From: an uncultured Clostridia bacterium
GTDB taxonomy: Bacteria > Bacillota > Clostridia > TANB77 > CAG-508
NCBI GenBank assembly: GCA_948919095.1
Contig: CAQYCU010000031.1
Span: 1 to 17,218, forward strand
Direction: 5' to 3'
Length of the DNA: 17,218 nt
Made by a program: the position numbers and the translations under genes. The notes below the pieces were generated by a model. That model made no database searches, was not told where the DNA came from, and saw nothing but the letters and a program-made list of their open reading frames with translations. This document shows positions 15,507 to 17,218 of this stretch, piece by piece. Numbering within the stretch: the stretch's first letter is position 1; each line of letters opens with the position of its first letter.

Positions 15507-16553
15507 ATGAAAATTTTTGTTTTGTTAAAGAAAAAATATATATCAATTTTATTTTTATTATTTACTGTTTTATTAGTTGTTTTTGCTAATAGTAATTTAT
15601 CCTCAGCTAAAAAAGGATTGCAGCTTTGGGCAAATAATGTAGTTCCCTCTTTATTTCCTTTTTTTGTTGCTGTTGAACTTTTGAATAATACTAATCTTGT
15701 TTATTATTTAAGTAAATATCTTGATACATATATGAGGCCTATTTTTAACTTGCCTGGAATTGCAACTTTTCCACTTATTATGGGCATTATTAGTGGGTTT
15801 CCAGTTGGTGCTAAAATTGTGTCAAACTTATATTCTAGTGGAGCTTGTACTAAAGAAGAAGCTGATAGAATGCTTATTCTCTCTAATAATTCTGGTCCTC
15901 TATTTGTTATTGGTACTGTTGGATATGCCTTTTATGGAAGCTCTACTATTGGTGTTCTTCTATTAGTAACTCATATTTTAGCTTCACTTTCTGTTGGTGT
16001 GCTTATTGGATTATTCTCTAGAATACATAAACTTTCTAAAGTAAGTGCCTTTAATAATTCGTCATCTTCAAATTATGCTATTCAACAACATAAAGATATT
16101 GGCATTAGTGAGCTTGGTGGAGTACTCGGAAGTAGTATTACTTCTGCCATAAAAAGCATTTTAGTCATTGGTGGGTTTGTTGTTATATTTTCAGTTATTA
16201 TTTCAATGCTTAATAGAACTCACTTACTTAGTATTATTGCTAATTTCATTAGTACTATAATACCAGTTAATGATAATTTAATTAGTAGTTTTTTTACTGG
16301 TATTATTGAGTTTACTAATGGGTTAAGTGCTATTGCTAGTGTTCCTCTTAAAGATATGTCTTTAAAACTTGCTCTTTCTGCTTTTGTGCTTGGGTTTGGG
16401 GGAATTTCTGTAACTCTGCAGGTCCTTAGTATTATTAGTAAAGATAAATTATCTATTAAAAAGTATGTTCTTGGAAGAATTTTTGTTGGTGTTGTTGCTA
16501 GTGTTTATACATTTATTTTGTTTTCAATGCCTATGTTTAATTTAAATATTTGA
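15507..16553 (+). CDS. ylbJ: Sporulation integral membrane protein YlbJ
   Basis: A 348-residue polytopic membrane protein with the nucleoside-recognition 'Gate' domain of the YlbJ family. In Bacillus subtilis YlbJ is made in the mother cell and is needed for normal heat-resistant spores. The family landmarks are present: GLQLWANNVVPSLFPFF (37-53), SGFPVGAK (96-103) and the NNSGPLFVIGTVG segment (127-139), spread among about eight hydrophobic helices. Its transported substrate, if any, is unknown. No ribosome binding site precedes the ATG and no better start lies downstream. Together with a sigma-E-like -10 element ending five bases before the ATG, this suggests a leaderless mRNA. It is the only plus-strand gene in the window, divergent from mfd and convergent with the gene at the right edge. 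Confidence 0.9.
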   Translation: MKIFVLLKKKYISILFLLFTVLLVVFANSNLSSAKKGLQLWANNVVPSLFPFFVAVELLNNTNLVYYLSKYLDTYMRPIFNLPGIATFPLIMGIISGFPVGAKIVSNLYSSGACTKEEADRMLILSNNSGPLFVIGTVGYAFYGSSTIGVLLLVTHILASLSVGVLIGLFSRIHKLSKVSAFNNSSSSNYAIQQHKDIGISELGGVLGSSITSAIKSILVIGGFVVIFSVIISMLNRTHLLSIIANFISTIIPVNDNLISSFFTGIIEFTNGLSAIASVPLKDMSLKLALSAFVLGFGGISVTLQVLSIISKDKLSIKKYVLGRIFVGVVASVYTFILFSMPMFNLNI

Positions 16554-16624
16554 AGTTATTAGTTTGTTTTTATGAAAATTATCTTGTATTTATTTTAAAC
16601 TTTGACAGTGTTTTTCATATTCAG

Positions 16625-16674
16625 CTTGGCGCGTGAGTCGCTCCCGCCCGCCACCCTTTTTTCTTTTTTGGGTG
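16625..16674. other. GC-rich island and small inverted repeat between convergent genes
   Basis: Bases 16625-16656 are 25 of 32 G or C, in a region otherwise near 25% GC. The island ends in CACCC (16652-16656), which can pair with GGGTG (16670-16674) across a 13-base pyrimidine loop. On the plus strand a T-rich stretch follows, so it might act as a terminator for ylbJ. It encodes nothing I recognise. It lies about 80 bases beyond the stop codon of the variable-type protein gene and may belong to that element. Confidence 0.45.
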
Positions 16675-16737
16675 TTACTAATATTTTTATTTTTTCCCTT
16701 TTCTTACTGCTTCTCTATATTGTGGTTTACATAACGA

Positions 16738-17218
16738 TTAATGATTTAGAGAAACTACCGGGCAGACCCCATAGCTGCTGCCATAGGCGTTGTTGCCCAC
16801 GCCGCCCGAAGCCACAAGGCACACACTGAAGCGGCTAGTAGACGAAGGCGAAGCCAACCACTGCCACGAACTTGTTGCTATTACTGCGCTCTGTGGAATA
16901 CTTGTGTTTACTACTGTTGTACTTTGATAATCTACTAAGCTTCCTCCATTTATTGTATAGCCATAGCCATTTGCATTCTTTATTCCGCATCCTATTGTGC
17001 TTGCACTTGTATCATATTTGTTCTTATATGCATTTTGTGCCTTACACCACATTTCTATTGGTGCTCCCCCTATTGCATATTTTGCCTCACTTGTCTTGTA
17101 TGTTGTCCATTGGCTTGAATCACACAACCATGATGCACAATGTTCGTTTGCTAAATCTATTGAACTTCCGTTTGCTGATGCTGCCCATTTTGGATTTAGC
17201 TGTCTCATTAATGCTCCT
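16738..17218 (-). CDS. C-terminal part of a C-type-lectin-like variable protein, candidate DGR target (5' end off the window)
   Basis: The frame is open through the right edge, so 160 C-terminal codons of a longer protein are seen; the internal Met at 17208 is not a supported start. The part visible resembles extracytoplasmic clostridial proteins with an AEYAIGGPxxEMx-like segment (here AKYAIGGAPIEMWCKA) and a C-terminal W-LASPS...GV-PVVSL module. I associate that module with C-type-lectin/formylglycine-enzyme-like folds (DUF6273-like). No catalytic residues can be named. The last module (16765-16857) differs sharply in composition from the rest: 61% GC, only 11 adenines in 93 bases, and mostly codons ending in C or T. 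Its residues are Ser, Thr, Arg, Phe, Val, Cys, Leu, Ala, Gly, Asn, Tyr and Pro only, with no Lys, Glu, Gln, Met, Trp, Asp or Ile. This fits a diversified ligand-binding surface. Function is inferred; the gene itself is clear. Confidence 0.75.
   Translation of the reverse strand, partial: GALMRQLNPKWAASANGSSIDLANEHCASWLCDSSQWTTYKTSEAKYAIGGAPIEMWCKAQNAYKNKYDTSASTIGCGIKNANGYGYTINGGSLVDYQSTTVVNTSIPQSAVIATSSWQWLASPSSTSRFSVCLVASGGVGNNAYGSSYGVCPVVSLNH
16765..16857 (-). repeat. Candidate DGR variable repeat (VR) at the 3' end of the gene
   Basis: This 31-codon block lies at the very 3' end of the gene, where DGR variable repeats sit. Adenine is 12% on the coding strand, against roughly a third in the rest of the window. 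Runs of Y-ending codons (for example AGC CGC TTC AGT, and GGC AAC AAC GCC TAT) fit an AAY-rich template with A-to-N substitution. It is followed by a GC-rich GGGGTCTGCCCGG that could be the homing signal. The matching template and reverse transcriptase are not in the window. Confidence 0.5.

Noticed and set aside
16602..16829. A 75-codon plus-strand frame running through the GC island and opposite the variable gene
   Set aside because: Its tail, rich in Arg, Cys and His, is just the reverse complement of the variable module; no ribosome binding site or homology supports it.

Overview
The window is AT-rich throughout, with Shine-Dalgarno-led genes of the low-GC Gram-positive (Firmicutes, probably Clostridia) type. 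The PASTA kinase/phosphatase pair and a YlbJ-type sporulation membrane protein point to an endospore-forming lineage or a relative of one, plausibly an uncultured gut clostridium. No rRNA, tRNA, CRISPR array or transposase is visible, and no gene-free stretch exceeds 300 bases.

Positions 1-7600, all minus strand, read as one long transcription unit starting from a promoter near 7572-7600. The order is rlmN (23S rRNA methylase), prpC (PP2C phosphatase), prkC (PASTA Ser/Thr kinase), rpe (ribulose-phosphate epimerase, broken by one extra base), a P-type Ca2+ ATPase, and the first 17 codons of a membrane protein that looks like a Ca2+/Na+ antiporter. This is the familiar Firmicutes rlmN-prpC-prkC-(rsgA)-rpe block, but rsgA is missing and calcium-export genes are attached downstream.

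Positions 7700-15400, also minus strand, hold housekeeping genes. They are a cation diffusion facilitator with an Mn-type ligand set, an unannotated 49-residue protein gene behind a near-consensus promoter, aspS, a SpoU-family RNA methyltransferase and mfd. Strong sigma-A-type promoters can be read upstream of rlmN, the 49-residue gene, aspS and mfd.

Positions 15400-17218: ylbJ is divergent from mfd. It carries a match to the sigma-E promoter consensus so close to its ATG that the mRNA would be leaderless. Convergent to it, and cut by the right edge, is the C-terminal part of a protein whose last ~30 codons are abruptly GC-rich (57 of 93 bases) and adenine-poor. These codons end mostly in C or T and encode only residues reachable from AAY codons or framework residues. 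The pattern is what a diversity-generating retroelement (DGR) variable repeat looks like. No reverse transcriptase or template repeat lies in the window, so this would be a remote target. A separate ~78% GC island lies about 80 bases past its stop codon. This right-hand end is the most interesting part of the window.
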